Source: Candidatus Scatomonas merdigallinarum (GTDB taxonomy: Bacteria; Bacillota; Clostridia; Lachnospirales; Lachnospiraceae). Taken from it: 37,185 nucleotides of DNA. A program made the position numbers and the translations under genes. The stretch covers positions 1 through 37,185 of the forward strand of contig DVKB01000006.1 in the NCBI GenBank assembly GCA_018716305.1. Reading direction: 5' to 3'. The notes beneath the pieces were generated by a model. The model saw only the letters and a list, made by a program, of their open reading frames with translations. It did no database searches and was not told where the DNA came from. Below are positions 1-6,705 of the stretch, piece by piece (position 1 is the first letter of the stretch; the number at the start of each line of letters is the position of its first letter).

Positions 1-43
1 TCGCCGTTAGGTTCTGTGTTCGGATTTTTTCCGAAAATGAGAA

Positions 44-81
44 AAGCCGAAAACCTCGATTTTTCAAGGAATTTTCGGCTT
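44..81 (-). terminator. Probable terminator downstream of tRNA-Arg
   Basis: A 10-bp inverted repeat (AAGCCGAAAA at 44-53, TTTTCGGCTT at 72-81) with an 18-nt loop lies just past the tRNA 3' end. Read on the minus strand it is followed by a pyrimidine-rich TTTTCTCATTTT stretch. The stem is only moderately GC-rich, so the call is tentative. Confidence 0.45.
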
Positions 82-89
82 CTCGGTTA

Positions 90-163
90 CGTTCCTGGGC
101 GGATTCGAACCGCCGGCCTTCCGCTTAGGAGGCGGACGCTCTATCCTGCTGAGCTACAGAAAC
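90..163 (-). tRNA. tRNA-Arg (anticodon CCT)
   Basis: The minus strand folds into a complete 74-nt cloverleaf. The acceptor stem is GTTTCTG/CAGGAAC with one G-T pair. The D stem is GCTC/GAGC, the anticodon stem is a perfect TCCGC/GCGGA around loop CTCCTAA, the variable region is AGGCC, and the T stem is GGCGG/CCGCC around TTCGAAT. Anticodon CCT reads the arginine codon AGG. The 3' CCA is not encoded, so it must be added after transcription. A near-identical 5' half lies about 134 bp upstream. Confidence 0.95.
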
Positions 164-170
164 TTATATA

Positions 171-194
171 AAAACAGCTTTTTATCGCTGTTTT
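171..194 (-). terminator. Weak hairpin between tRNA relic and intact tRNA
   Basis: AAAACAGC (171-178) pairs with GCTGTTTT (187-194) across an 8-nt loop. On the minus strand it is followed by TATATAAG and then the intact tRNA 8 nt later. It resembles a weak intrinsic terminator belonging to the degenerate upstream tRNA copy. If the only promoter is at 316-344, transcription must read through it. Confidence 0.35.
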
Positions 195-255
195 TAACTA
201 TTTTGTTGAACTGTTGACTTTTTTCACCTTTGACTCAGGCGGATGTTCCGACGTC

Positions 256-297
256 ACCTTAGGAGGCGGACGCTCTATCCTGCTGAGCTACGGAAAC
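256..297 (-). pseudogene. 5' half of a second tRNA-Arg(CCT), degenerate
   Basis: About 41 nt reading away from position 297 match the intact tRNA at 90-163 from the first base of the acceptor stem through the CTCCTAA anticodon loop, with one change in the acceptor stem (GTTTCCG instead of GTTTCTG). The 3' side of the anticodon stem is broken, and no T arm or matching acceptor 3' strand follows. It is a relic, either of a tandem tRNA duplication or of an integration event. Confidence 0.75.
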
Positions 298-315
298 TTA
301 TTTAATACGCCCTCT

Positions 316-344
316 ATCATACTATAGTTTTTCTCTTTTTTCAA
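316..344 (-). promoter_or_regulatory. Sigma-A-type promoter for the tRNA unit
   Basis: On the minus strand TTGAAA (339-344) and TATGAT (316-321) are separated by exactly 17 bp. The predicted start, near 309, precedes the tRNA relic, so the relic and hairpin would form the leader of the functional tRNA precursor. Confidence 0.65.
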
Positions 345-374
345 TGAAAAATTTCCAGGGGCCGCGAGGAGGAT

Positions 375-402
375 TTTCCATTGGAAATAGATGTGCTATA
401 CT
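375..402 (+). promoter_or_regulatory. Possible promoter for the HD-domain gene
   Basis: TATACT (397-402) is a good -10 element. The best -35 is only TTTCCA (375-380) with a 16-bp spacer. It lies 30 bp before the HD-domain start codon. Confidence 0.4.
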
Positions 403-431
403 GAGAAAAAAATATAGGGAGGCATTGCAAA

Positions 432-1028
432 ATGAAAACAAAGTTTAACCATCAGGAGGCCCTGGAGCTTCTTCGGAAATACAATCAGCAGCCCTTTCAT
501 ATTCTTCACGGGCTGACCGTGGAGGGCTGCATGCGCTGGTTCGCCAGGGATCAGGGGTTTGAAGAGGAAGAGGATTTCTGGGGAATCGCGGGGCTTCTGC
601 ATGATATCGATTTTGAGCGGTACCCGGAGGAACACTGCCGGAAAGCTCCGGAGCTTCTTGAGGAGGCGAAAGCGGAGCCGGAACTGATTCATGCGGTGGT
701 GAGCCACGGATACGGGATCTGCAGCCAGGTGGAGCCGGAACATCCCATGGAAAAAATTCTGTTCGCCGTGGATGAATTGACAGGCCTCATCGGCGCGGCA
801 GCCAAAATGCGCCCATCCGGCAGCGTCATGGACATGGAGGTAAAGAGCCTGAAGAAAAAGTTTAAGGACAAACGGTTCGCCGCAGGCTGTTCCAGGGAGA
901 TTATCTCCCAGGGAGCGGAAATGCTGGGATGGAGCCTGGAGGAACTGATGGAGAAAAGCATTTTGGCCATGCGTTCCTGCGAGGAGGAGATTCGCCGGGA
1001 GATGGAGGATCTGGGGCTGAAAGCCTGA
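432..1028 (+). CDS. HD-domain metal-dependent phosphohydrolase
   Basis: This is a 198-residue cytoplasmic protein with the HD-fold signature in order: an early His (HILHGLTVEG), the paired metal ligands HDID near residue 58, a later SHG near 92, and an Asp in DELTGLI near 115. HD proteins of this size hydrolyse phosphate esters, often of nucleotides, using one or two divalent metals; the substrate here cannot be read from sequence. The start is fixed by AGGGAGG at 416-422, 9 nt before ATG. It is probably monocistronic, because the next gene has its own promoter. Small uncharacterised HDIG hydrolases of this kind are common in Clostridia. Confidence 0.85.
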   Translation: MKTKFNHQEALELLRKYNQQPFHILHGLTVEGCMRWFARDQGFEEEEDFWGIAGLLHDIDFERYPEEHCRKAPELLEEAKAEPELIHAVVSHGYGICSQVEPEHPMEKILFAVDELTGLIGAAAKMRPSGSVMDMEVKSLKKKFKDKRFAAGCSREIISQGAEMLGWSLEELMEKSILAMRSCEEEIRREMEDLGLKA

Positions 1029-1045
1029 AAAAGATTCTTTTCCGT

Positions 1046-1074
1046 TGTAGACTTACGGCAAATACGGTATACTG
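1046..1074 (+). promoter_or_regulatory. Promoter of the exonuclease gene
   Basis: TTGTAG (1046-1051), a 17-bp spacer, then TATACT (1069-1074). A GGACAG/CTGTCC inverted repeat (1081-1086 and 1100-1105) lies just downstream in the leader. Confidence 0.65.
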
Positions 1075-1137
1075 GACAGAGGACAGTTCCGGCAGGGGGC
1101 TGTCCGGAAAAAGTTGTTCGGCAGGGAAAGACAGAGT

Positions 1138-2103
1138 ATGAGTTACGTGGTATTTGATCTGGAGTGGAACCAGTGTCCGTATGGAAAAGACCGGGAGATC
1201 CGGCAGCTGCCCTTTGAGATTATCGAGATCGGGGCGGTAAAACTGAATCAAAACAGAGAATATGTGGACCGGTTTCATCGGATCATCCGGCCGGTGGTAT
1301 ATACAAAGCTGCATTTCAGAACCCGGGAGATTGTGAAAATGACCCAGGAGGAACTGGATCAGGGATCGTCTTTTGTGGACGCGGTGAGAGATTTCCTGGC
1401 CTGGGCCGGCGGCGGCGCTCAGTTCTGTACCTGGGGAACCGTGGATCTGGTGGAACTTCAGCGGAACATGAAGTATCACGGAGTACTTTCCCTGTTAAAA
1501 GGCCCTCTGCATTACTATGATGTGCAGAAGCTTTTCGCGGTTAATTTTGAAGACATGAAGAGCCGGCGCTCTCTGGAATATGGCATCGACTATCTGAAAC
1601 TGGAAAAAAAGCTGGAATTTCACCAGGCTCTTTCAGACGCCTGGTATACGGCGGAGATTTTTCAGAAAATCGACATGGACGTGGTGCTGGCCTATGATTC
1701 TATTGATGTATATCAGAACCCCAAGACAAAAAAGGATGAGATCCACGCTGTCTATAACGGGTATTCCAAATTTATTTCCCGGGAATTCCGGACAAAAGAG
1801 GAAGCCATGGAAGACCGGGAGGTGCGGGCTACCCATTGCTGCCTGTGCGGCAGAAACGCCAGAAAAAAACTGCTGTGGTTTTCCGGAAATTCCAAAAATT
1901 ATTACAGTATTGCCGTCTGTCCGGTCCATGGCTATATCAAGGGGAAAATCCGCCTGAAAAAGACCGATGAGAACAGGGTCTATGTGGTGAAAACCATAAA
2001 AGTCAGCAGCGAGGCGGAGGCGGAGGAGATCCGGAAAAAGAAGGAAGAAGTGAGGGAAAAGCGAAGGAGAAAACGGCAGGAAGAGAAAAAAACAGGCCGA
2101 TAG
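1138..2103 (+). CDS. DEDDh-family 3'-5' exonuclease (RNase T / KapD-like)
   Basis: This is a 321-residue protein from the ATG at 1138, preceded by AGGGAAAG. The N-terminal half has the three exonuclease motifs of the DEDDh superfamily: DLEWN near residue 7, a TWGTVD-type Exo II around residue 100, and HQALSDAWYTAEIF with the catalytic His and Asp around residues 161-166. These nucleases remove 3'-terminal nucleotides from DNA or RNA with two metal ions. The C-terminal part carries CCLCGRNARKK and a later CPVHG, which may bind zinc, then a highly charged Lys/Arg/Glu tail. A TTG at 1114 could extend the frame by 8 codons but is less convincing. The natural substrate is unknown. Confidence 0.85.
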   Translation: MSYVVFDLEWNQCPYGKDREIRQLPFEIIEIGAVKLNQNREYVDRFHRIIRPVVYTKLHFRTREIVKMTQEELDQGSSFVDAVRDFLAWAGGGAQFCTWGTVDLVELQRNMKYHGVLSLLKGPLHYYDVQKLFAVNFEDMKSRRSLEYGIDYLKLEKKLEFHQALSDAWYTAEIFQKIDMDVVLAYDSIDVYQNPKTKKDEIHAVYNGYSKFISREFRTKEEAMEDREVRATHCCLCGRNARKKLLWFSGNSKNYYSIAVCPVHGYIKGKIRLKKTDENRVYVVKTIKVSSEAEAEEIRKKKEEVREKRRRKRQEEKKTGR

Positions 2104-2182
2104 AGAAAGTTCCCTGCCCGCAGGAAAATTTGTTTCGGAAATTTGAAAAAGAATACAAAAAGAATACATTTGCCAGGTATAA

Positions 2183-2382
2183 TAATGTTGAGGTCAAATT
2201 AAAATCTGACCTCTTGACACCACGGATTGCTCCGCGCTTTGCGCTCTCACAATCCTAAAACACCTCAAATCCGCACATTTTTTTGCAAAAAATGGCTCCT
2301 TTTCGGTGTTTTGCGGGTCAAGTCGATATGCTTTTTCATGCAGGCATGAAAAGCATATCTATTTGAACCTGGTGTCGCATCA
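2183..2382 (+). repeat. Interspersed palindromic repeat A, copy 1
   Basis: This element of about 200 bp recurs at 33347-33544 with only about three substitutions in 190 bp. It contains nested inverted repeats: GAGGTCA...TGACCTC; CGGATTG...CAATCC enclosing GCGCTTTGCGC; AACACC...GGTGTT; and a near-perfect hairpin of about 17 bp (GATATGC...GCATATC). Outer GACACCA...TGGTGTC sequences pair across the whole unit. It begins directly after a TATAAT hexamer (2178-2183) and ends 49 bp before the lipoprotein ATG, so it probably sits in that gene's leader. It encodes no protein. Confidence 0.85.
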
Positions 2383-2431
2383 TAGAGCCATCAAAAGCCG
2401 AAACAGATTTTTACAGGAAGGGGGAAAGATT

Positions 2432-3202
2432 ATGAAAGCAAAATGGCTGGTATGTTTGCTGGCGGCAGCCTGCCTGTGGGCCGGGTGCGGAGAGGAAGAC
2501 GTGGATCTGGAAAATCAGACGGCCACCCAGGCTTTGGTGATTAAAGATTGTGTGGGAAATACCTACTTCGCAGATGAGGAAGAGCGCTTTTTCCGGGTGG
2601 AGGAACTGGATCCGGAGACAGCGGAGGAACTGGAGATGGGAGATATAGCCGTCATTTACGGGGACGACTACGTGGACAACAGGGATCCCCATCCGGGAGT
2701 GTATCTCAACGCGGTGAAGGTAGATAAGGCAGCCGACGGAACACAGGAGGATGTGGAAGCCTGTCAGAAATATCTGGACAAGCTCTATGAATATCCGGAT
2801 CAGGAACCATTGCCCAAGATGCTGCTGGAGTACCAGGATACCTCTCAGGTTCTGGATAGTGTGGAATATAGCTGGAAGTACCAGGATAAACTGGGATCTC
2901 ACGGCATAACTTCCGCGGAAATATCTCTTCTGGAATATCCGGAGATTACCCGGATCGATCTGGAAAGTCCCGCCGATCTGAAACTGTCGTTTCCGGGAAA
3001 ACCGGAAACGCTGACGGCGGTGCGCTGGTCCTCAGATTTCTGGGAGGCAGGGGATACGGCAGGAGCCGGGGAAGGGGAAACAGTCGCCCTGACTCCGGAA
3101 GAGAAGTCCCTGATCATTCAGGGGGCAGAGCCGGGATATGTGTATCAGATCCTGATGGAAAACTCCCAGGGCTACGTGAAATTTGGATTTTTAACGGAAT
3201 AA
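2432..3202 (+). CDS. Predicted lipoprotein of unknown function
   Basis: This is a 256-residue protein with a lipoprotein signal: Lys at positions 2 and 4, a hydrophobic core, then a Cys around residue 19 (LWAGC), after which it turns acidic (GEEDVDLEN). It should be anchored on the outer face of the membrane. Residues 30-90 resemble a small beta-rich (OB-like) segment; the rest is acidic with no motif I can name. ATG 2432 has a strong GGAAGGGGG ribosome binding site at 2416-2424. The frame stays open upstream to 2306, but that part is translated repeat A and is not coding. The gene stands alone, with the T-box promoter just downstream. Confidence 0.8.
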   Translation: MKAKWLVCLLAAACLWAGCGEEDVDLENQTATQALVIKDCVGNTYFADEEERFFRVEELDPETAEELEMGDIAVIYGDDYVDNRDPHPGVYLNAVKVDKAADGTQEDVEACQKYLDKLYEYPDQEPLPKMLLEYQDTSQVLDSVEYSWKYQDKLGSHGITSAEISLLEYPEITRIDLESPADLKLSFPGKPETLTAVRWSSDFWEAGDTAGAGEGETVALTPEEKSLIIQGAEPGYVYQILMENSQGYVKFGFLTE

Positions 3203-3215
3203 CGCCGCTTTTTAC

Positions 3216-3245
3216 TTGACAATCACGAATTAATATACTTATAAT
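3216..3245 (+). promoter_or_regulatory. Promoter of the T-box/ileS unit
   Basis: A consensus TTGACA (3216-3221) and TATAAT (3240-3245) are separated by 18 bp, just ahead of the T-box leader. Confidence 0.85.
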
Positions 3246-3251
3246 AAAAAA

Positions 3252-3498
3252 GTGTGATTTAACCAGCTAAAAACCATGACGAAGCCAGTACGCTGCCGCG
3301 GAAAGCCAAAGAGAGCCGGGGAGGGTGGAAGCCCGGCGCGAGTAAGGGCAGGGGAATATCTCTTCCGAGTTGCCAAGCTGAAAGTTACAGTAAGCAAGGC
3401 CGCAGGTCCGGCGTTATGTGGACGGCATATGTCAGTATGTAAAAGGTGGTCAGCGAATGCAAGAGGCGTTCGTCCTATTACGGGGCGGACGCCTTTTC
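3252..3498 (+). promoter_or_regulatory. T-box riboswitch, isoleucine-specific
   Basis: The leader has the order of a Gram-positive T-box. The Stem I apex is GAGAGCCGGGGAGGGTGG followed by AAGCCCGG (about 3311-3336). The specifier region GGGAATATCTC carries the Ile codon ATC at 3358-3360. The T-box core AAAAGGTGGTCAGCG (about 3441-3455) has the TGGT that can pair with an uncharged ACCA tRNA end. An intrinsic terminator follows at 3464-3498. Uncharged tRNA-Ile should stabilise the antiterminator and allow transcription of ileS. The specifier agrees with the downstream enzyme. Confidence 0.93.
3464..3498 (+). terminator. Regulated terminator of the T-box
   Basis: A 12-bp stem (AGGCGTTCGTCC at 3464-3475 with GGGCGGACGCCT at 3483-3494, two G-T pairs) has a 7-nt loop and is followed by a short TTTTC run. 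The upstream T-box core provides the competing antiterminator. Confidence 0.85.
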
Positions 3499-3526
3499 TG
3501 ATTAAAAAAATAAGAGGAGGAAGCGC

Positions 3527-6500
3527 ATGTATCAGAAAGTAGATACCAACCTGAATTTTGTCCAGCGGGAAAAGAAGACAAAAAAATTCTGGGACGCGGA
3601 GCATATCTTCGAGAAGAGCATGAAAGAGCGGGAAGGCTCTCCCATGTACACTTTCTATGACGGCCCCCCTACGGCCAACGGAAAGCCCCACATCGGCCAT
3701 GTCCTGACCCGGGTAATCAAGGATATGATCCCCCGTTACCGCACCATGAAGGGCTACGAAGTTCCCAGAAAGGCCGGATGGGACACCCACGGCCTGCCGG
3801 TGGAACTGGAAGTAGAGAAGAAGCTGGGACTCAACGGCAAAGAGCAGATTGAAGAGTACGGCATCGAGCCCTTTATCAAGGAGTGCAAGGAGAGCGTCTG
3901 GAAATACAAGGGCATGTGGGAGGATTTCTCCGGCACCGTGGGCTTCTGGGCGGATATGGAGCATCCCTATGTGACCTATGACAATACCTTTATTGAATCC
4001 GAGTGGTGGGCGCTGAAGGAGATCTGGAAGAAAGGCCTTCTGTACAAGGGCTTTAAGATCGTTCCCTACTGTCCCCGCTGCGGTACCCCTCTGTCCGCCC
4101 AGGAGGTGGCCCAGGGCTATAAGACGGTCAAGGAGCGGTCCGCCATCGTCCGCTTTAAAGTAAAAGACGAGGACGCCTATTTCCTGGCCTGGACCACTAC
4201 TCCCTGGACCCTGCCCTCCAACCTGGCCCTCTGCGTGAACCCGGAGGAGGACTACTGCAAAGTAAAGGCGGCGGACGGCTATACGTATTATATGGCGGCC
4301 GCCCTGCTGGATAAGGTCCTGGGAAAACTGGGAGATGAGGAGAAGGGGGTAAAAGCCTACGAGGTTCTGGATACCTTCAAGGGAACCGCCCTGGAATATA
4401 AAGAGTATGAGCCCCTGTTTGCCTGCGCCGGGGAGGCGGCGGCAAAGCAGCGGAAGAAAGCCCACTTTGTCACCTGCGACACCTATGTCACCATGACCGA
4501 TGGTACCGGCATCGTTCACATTGCCCCGGCTTTCGGCGAGGACGACAGCCGGGTGGGCCGGGAATACAATCTGCCTTTCGTGCAGTTTGTAGACGGCCAG
4601 GGCAATATGACAGCGGAAACTCCCTACGGGGGCATCTTTGTGAAGAAAGCGGATCCCCTGGTGCTGAAGGATCTGGACAAGGAGGGCAAGCTCTTTGACG
4701 CTCCCAAGTTTGAGCATGAGTATCCCCACTGCTGGCGCTGTGAGACGCCGCTGATCTATTACGCCAGAGAGTCCTGGTTTATCAAGATGACGGCGGTGAA
4801 GGAGGATCTGATCCGCAACAACAACACCATCAACTGGATTCCCGAGAGCATCGGCAAGGGACGTTTCGGGGACTGGCTGGAAAATGTTCAGGACTGGGGC
4901 ATTTCCAGGAACCGCTACTGGGGAACGCCCTTAAATATCTGGGTCTGTGAGGACTGCGGCCATATGCACTCCGTGGGCAGCATTGAGGAACTGAAAAGCC
5001 TCTCCGACAACTGTCCGGAGGACATTGAACTGCACCGTCCCTACGTGGACGCGGTGACATTCCCCTGTCCCAAGTGCGGAAAGACCATGCGCCGGGTGCC
5101 GGAGGTCATCGACTGCTGGTTCGATTCCGGGTCTATGCCCTTTGCCCAGCATCACTATCCCTTTGAAAATCAGGACCTGTTTGAAAAACAGTTCCCGGCC
5201 CAGTTTATTTCCGAGGCGGTGGATCAGACCAGAGGCTGGTTCTACTCCCTGCTGGCCATCTCCACCCTGATCTTCAACCGGGCTCCCTATGAGAACGTCA
5301 TTGTTCTGGGCCATGTGCAGGATGAGAACGGGCAGAAGATGAGCAAGTCCAAGGGCAACGCGGTGGATCCCTTTGACGCCCTGGAGACCTACGGAGCCGA
5401 CGCCATCCGCTGGTATTTCTACATTAACAGCGCCCCCTGGCTGCCCAACCGGTTCCACGGCAAGGCGGTGACGGAATATTCCCGGAAGTTCATGGGAACC
5501 CTGTGGAATACCTACGCATTTTTTGTGCTGTACGCTAACATCGACAGCTTTGACGCCACGAAATATACTCTGGACTATGAGAAGCTGTCCGTTATGGATA
5601 AATGGCTGCTGTCCCGGCTGAATTCCACCATTCAGACAGTGGACGATGACCTGGCCAATTACAAGATTCCCGAGGCGGCCAGAGCTCTGGAGGCCTTTGT
5701 GGACGATATGAGCAACTGGTACGTGCGCCGGAGCCGGGAGCGGTTCTGGGCCAAGGGCATGGAGCAGGATAAGATCAACGCTTACATGACCCTGTACACG
5801 GCTCTGGTGGAGTTCTGCAAGGCAGCGGCTCCCATGATCCCCTTCATGACAGAGGATATCTACCAGAATCTGGTGCGGAGCATTGACAAAGAGGCTCCGG
5901 AGAGCATTCATCTCTGCGATTACCCGGAGGTAAAAGCGGAGTGGATCGATAAGACCCTGGAGGAAGATATGGCCCATCTGCTGGAGATCGTAGTTATGGG
6001 GCGGGCCTGCCGGAACGCCGCCGGCCTGAAGAACCGCCAGCCCCTTTCCAGAATGCTGGTGAAGAGTTCCTGGGAGCTTTCCGATTTCTATCAGACCATC
6101 ATCGAGGATGAGCTGAATATCAAGAAGGTAGAGTTTACGAACGATATCGGAAGCTACATTTCCTACAGCTTCAAGCCCCAGCTGAAAACCGTGGGCCCCA
6201 AATTCGGCAAGCTGGTAGGCGGCATCCGGGCGGCTCTCTCTGAGCTGGACGGAAACGCGGCCATGGCGGAACTGAGAAACACCGGAAGTCTGAAGCTGGA
6301 TATCAACGGCACAGAGGCGGTACTGTCAGAGGAGGATCTGCTGATCGAGACTCTGCAGAAGGAAGGATACGTCACCGAATCGGATCAGTCTATTTCCGTG
6401 GTGCTGGACGGCAATCTGACTCCGGAACTTATTGAGGAGGGATTCGTCCGGGAGCTGATCAGCAAGATCCAGACCATGCGGAAGGAAGCCGGCTTTGAAG

Positions 6501-6685
6501 TCATGGACAAGATCCGGGTCTATGCCAGGGATAACCGGAAGATCGAGGAGATTCTGGCGGAACACGGCGAGGAGATCCGCTCTGAGGTTCTGGCGGAAGA
6601 GATCATCCTGGATAGGACCCAAGGATATGAGAAGGAATGGAACATTAATTCTGAAAAAGTAATGATGGCAGTAGAAAAACTGTAA
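3527..6685 (+). CDS. ileS: Isoleucyl-tRNA synthetase, long (type 2-like) form
   Basis: This is a 1052-residue class I synthetase that charges tRNA-Ile with isoleucine using ATP in the cytoplasm. The HIGH signature is HIGH at residues 55-58 and KMSKS is KMSKS at 604-608. A CP1 editing domain lies between them, and paired Cys knuckles (CPRCG; CEDCG and CPKCG) suit zinc binding. The GWDTHGLPVELEVEKKLG block and the length above 1000 residues fit the eukaryote-like type 2 clade rather than the roughly 930-residue type 1 enzymes. That clade is known for low mupirocin sensitivity; applying this here is inference. AGAGGAGG lies 7-8 nt before ATG. Control is by the T-box. The next gene, glgP, follows after 20 bp with no terminator. 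Confidence 0.97.
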   Translation: MYQKVDTNLNFVQREKKTKKFWDAEHIFEKSMKEREGSPMYTFYDGPPTANGKPHIGHVLTRVIKDMIPRYRTMKGYEVPRKAGWDTHGLPVELEVEKKLGLNGKEQIEEYGIEPFIKECKESVWKYKGMWEDFSGTVGFWADMEHPYVTYDNTFIESEWWALKEIWKKGLLYKGFKIVPYCPRCGTPLSAQEVAQGYKTVKERSAIVRFKVKDEDAYFLAWTTTPWTLPSNLALCVNPEEDYCKVKAADGYTYYMAAALLDKVLGKLGDEEKGVKAYEVLDTFKGTALEYKEYEPLFACAGEAAAKQRKKAHFVTCDTYVTMTDGTGIVHIAPAFGEDDSRVGREYNLPFVQFVDGQGNMTAETPYGGIFVKKADPLVLKDLDKEGKLFDAPKFEHEYPHCWRCETPLIYYARESWFIKMTAVKEDLIRNNNTINWIPESIGKGRFGDWLENVQDWGISRNRYWGTPLNIWVCEDCGHMHSVGSIEELKSLSDNCPEDIELHRPYVDAVTFPCPKCGKTMRRVPEVIDCWFDSGSMPFAQHHYPFENQDLFEKQFPAQFISEAVDQTRGWFYSLLAISTLIFNRAPYENVIVLGHVQDENGQKMSKSKGNAVDPFDALETYGADAIRWYFYINSAPWLPNRFHGKAVTEYSRKFMGTLWNTYAFFVLYANIDSFDATKYTLDYEKLSVMDKWLLSRLNSTIQTVDDDLANYKIPEAARALEAFVDDMSNWYVRRSRERFWAKGMEQDKINAYMTLYTALVEFCKAAAPMIPFMTEDIYQNLVRSIDKEAPESIHLCDYPEVKAEWIDKTLEEDMAHLLEIVVMGRACRNAAGLKNRQPLSRMLVKSSWELSDFYQTIIEDELNIKKVEFTNDIGSYISYSFKPQLKTVGPKFGKLVGGIRAALSELDGNAAMAELRNTGSLKLDINGTEAVLSEEDLLIETLQKEGYVTESDQSISVVLDGNLTPELIEEGFVRELISKIQTMRKEAGFEVMDKIRVYARDNRKIEEILAEHGEEIRSEVLAEEIILDRTQGYEKEWNINSEKVMMAVEKL

Positions 6686-6705
6686 AATGGAGGAGGATGC
6701 GCGAA

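Noticed and set aside
2306-2431. N-terminal extension of the lipoprotein beginning MFCGSSRYAF
   Set aside because: It is translated repeat A, nearly identical to the extension at 33470-33580 before an unrelated gene, and it hides a normal signal peptide with its own ribosome binding site.
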